Below are positions 62,075 through 64,000 of a stretch of DNA of 64,000 nucleotides, in pieces. A program made the position numbers and the translations under genes. The notes under the pieces were generated by a model. It was not told where the DNA came from. It saw only the letters and a program-made list of their open reading frames with translations, and did not search any database. Location of the stretch: NCBI GenBank assembly GCA_034401795.1, contig CM067369.1, positions 137,156,496 to 137,220,495 on the forward strand. Direction: 5' to 3'. The DNA is from Chaetoderma sp. LZ-2023a. Lineage: Eukaryota; Mollusca; Caudofoveata; Chaetodermatida; Chaetodermatidae. The first letter of the stretch is position 1. Each line of letters opens with the position of its first letter.

Positions 62075-64000
62075 TAACCAATCTTAGACCCATTCCTTAC
62101 CTGCCCTACCAACATCGAGTCCGCACTACAGCCATGTGTATACATATTTTTTTCTTCAGACACTTTTGCATACAGCACACCCATCATGCGTCAATTAAAA
62201 ATGTGATTTTGAGAGCTGGTGCCAATTCTAGTATTCCATGGGCATTGCCAGCAATACCACTTGTAGTGTTACCATGCACATGGCTGCACCCAGCCGCATC
62301 TTATCTTTACTTGCTTGAAAAGTATTCATATTTGAAGACGTCAGGTATCACAAGAATGATAAGATACAAAACACATCAATAATATATCAATAGTCAATAT
62401 GCCACATGTAACTACCACTACATAAATAGCAACTTATAGCATTGTGAGTTGAAAATGGAAACCAGGGCCAACAGAGATGAGAGTTGAAGGTGAAAACCTG
62501 GCTACACATAGTAATTCCACGTCGCGATTAGACTTCTGAGTAGAAAGTGATAGCCAAGTAGGAAGAATGATGGCAGGACATTTGCCTACACGTCTCGCTC
62601 GCCCTTCGGAGAGAGAAAGATATTTGTATTTCTATGTTATAGAACCATTTTATGCAAGAAAAAAGATATCTGCAGCCTAAAAGTACTCCCATATTACGTT
62701 ATGGGCTGCGTGCCAAAACACGTTACAACCGAACTGTAATACGACAGCTCAGTCTGCTCTGAATATCTTAAAAATAATTTCAAAATTTCTAAACTAAAGT
62801 TTAATATTTTTATAGAAATGGGTAAAGGGCACAGCTGCCCCACCACCCAGTGCCCAAAGTGCAATGGGGGCAGCTGCCCCTACCACCCCCGTGCTTCCGG
62901 TGCCCATGGCTAAGATTATTACTCTCATCTCTAGCAGGTTGATGTGGTCTCGTAACTGATCCAGATTTCAAAGCCCTGATATGTTAGATTCTTCCAGCCA
63001 AGCTCGCCTCCCCCATCCACCCCCTCGCTACATCAGCGTAAACCTTGAGCGTGGGGAGGAGACAATACCACATGCAATATTTTTCATTTTCATCCACCAT
63101 TGAAGGTGGGGAATAAGAGGTTCCAGCACTGATACCTTTGAGTCCAGAGAGCATGTACACTGGATTCACTGTTATGAAAGATAACTGAATATTGAGTAGT
63201 ATTGCAATATTACCATGCAATATTATTAAGTGACTATTGAACACATGCTGAATTTCTAAAATGAGTGTTTCCACTCTTTCCTGAGATGGGTAAACAAAAT
63301 CATATCTCTAAATTGAAGAACATGCCCAGCTAAACACTTCTTCGATGGAACCAGATCTGATTTCTGGTAATTTATTATCTATCCTAGATCTGTCAAAATT
63401 CTGATAACTGTCAGCAAATTGGCTGATAAACTGTCTTGTTGTGCTTTTAACAGGCACTCGTCTATGTATGTGTGGACTGTTGTTTCCCATGCGGAGGTAT
63501 GTTGTCATTGTAAGGACCATTCTGGTGAAATTTCACATACGATCTTTAAATGTAATTTTTGAAATAGCTTCTCCGGCCCAAATACTTGAAAGGGAGAACG
63601 TTGAATTCCCATTCGCGGCCCTGGAATACAAACTTCAGGTACCATCAGCAACTTATTGCTATTGGAATGTGAAAATATTTATCCTTTAAATCTATTTATG
63701 GTGTCTGCATTCCCTTTCTCAATCCTGCCAACACCGATCTTAACGTTTCGATTTTGAAACAAGTTGTGAAAATGAATTTGTTGAGTGCCTTTATATTGAG
63801 AATTGGTCTCTACCCACCGGTGCTCTTTATCACTAGGAACACGCACCACTCACCCCACCAGGCTACACAGGCCAGTGTCCTCTGATCTGGCCACCTCTTG
63901 TCTACAGTACACAAGGAGCAGGGTATGCTGCTAATTACCAAAACAATTTACTAGCAGACATAGATAACACCAGGTGATGGGACAAACAACAGTGAATACA

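Larger units (their letters stand above)
60736..64000. other. Mostly unannotatable sequence
   Basis: No recognisable gene. It contains a GTTGCTG-type motif (61575-61620), one 46-bp direct repeat pair, a G-rich tract and a palindromic ggggcagctgcccc at about 62866. Short frames (for example 61653-61856, 61957-62382, 63441-63689) have no motif I recognise. Confidence 0.4.

Overview
This is a repeat-dominated, AT-rich window of a eukaryotic nuclear genome. It most likely comes from a lophotrochozoan marine invertebrate, probably a mollusc. The evidence is the repeat types: a Tc1-like transposon, fragments of LINE retrotransposons, tRNA-derived SINE units, dispersed repeats whose ends carry GCTCACCTGG, a SINE-like repeat with a CGTAAGAGGCGACTAA core, and ACGC/TGCG microsatellites. 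The taxon is inferred from memory of such repeats and is not proven. I find no complete host gene. Nearly every long open frame is a mobile-element remnant or a by-product of a tandem repeat.

Layout. 1-4.2 kb: degenerate AT-rich repeats plus a LINE RT tail (1143-1550). 4.3-5.4 kb: copy A of a 1.1-kb repeat carrying a complete-looking promoter (CRE, heat-shock element, inverted CCAAT, TATA). 6.85-12.31 kb: a 178-bp satellite with a 1,958-bp (11-monomer) higher-order repeat. 12.6-15 kb: weak exon candidates, a SINE-like repeat, a foldback and an (ACGC)n tract. 15.95-17.61 kb: a complete Tc1/mariner element with 24-bp terminal repeats, TA target duplication and one nonsense codon in the transposase. 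18.9-19.3 kb: a LINE RT fragment.

19.26-38.9 kb: a large tandem duplication. Each copy starts with an array of 345-bp tRNA-SINE-headed units (3 in the first, 9 in the second). Then follow (TA)n, a LINE endonuclease fragment, (TA)n, a 39-bp minisatellite, a 244-bp inverted-repeat element, a CR1/L2-like LINE broken by a nested 1.2-1.3-kb element, a 223-bp piggyBac-type MITE flanked by TTAA, and two further GCTCACCTGG-end repeats. The copies differ by few point changes, by whole repeat units and by two internal indels.

39.18-51.42 kb: a minisatellite of about 490 copies of a 25-bp unit with nested higher-order structure (749-bp and 3,448-bp offsets). Its likely seed lies inside the duplicated segment. 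51.8-55.9 kb: a large inverted duplication with arms of about 700 bp, one arm expanded by a GGAT-rich insertion. 56-58.9 kb: short tandem repeats, a G-rich tract and a 400-bp purine tract. 59.1-60.2 kb: copy B of the promoter-bearing repeat. 60650-60735: a perfect 86-bp palindrome. 60.7-64 kb: mostly featureless, with a short direct repeat and another G-rich tract.

The window is best read as a record of repeat birth and amplification. A SINE inserted next to a LINE fragment was amplified into tandem arrays, the flanking block was duplicated, and a 25-bp motif inside that block apparently grew into a 12-kb hierarchical array just beyond it.
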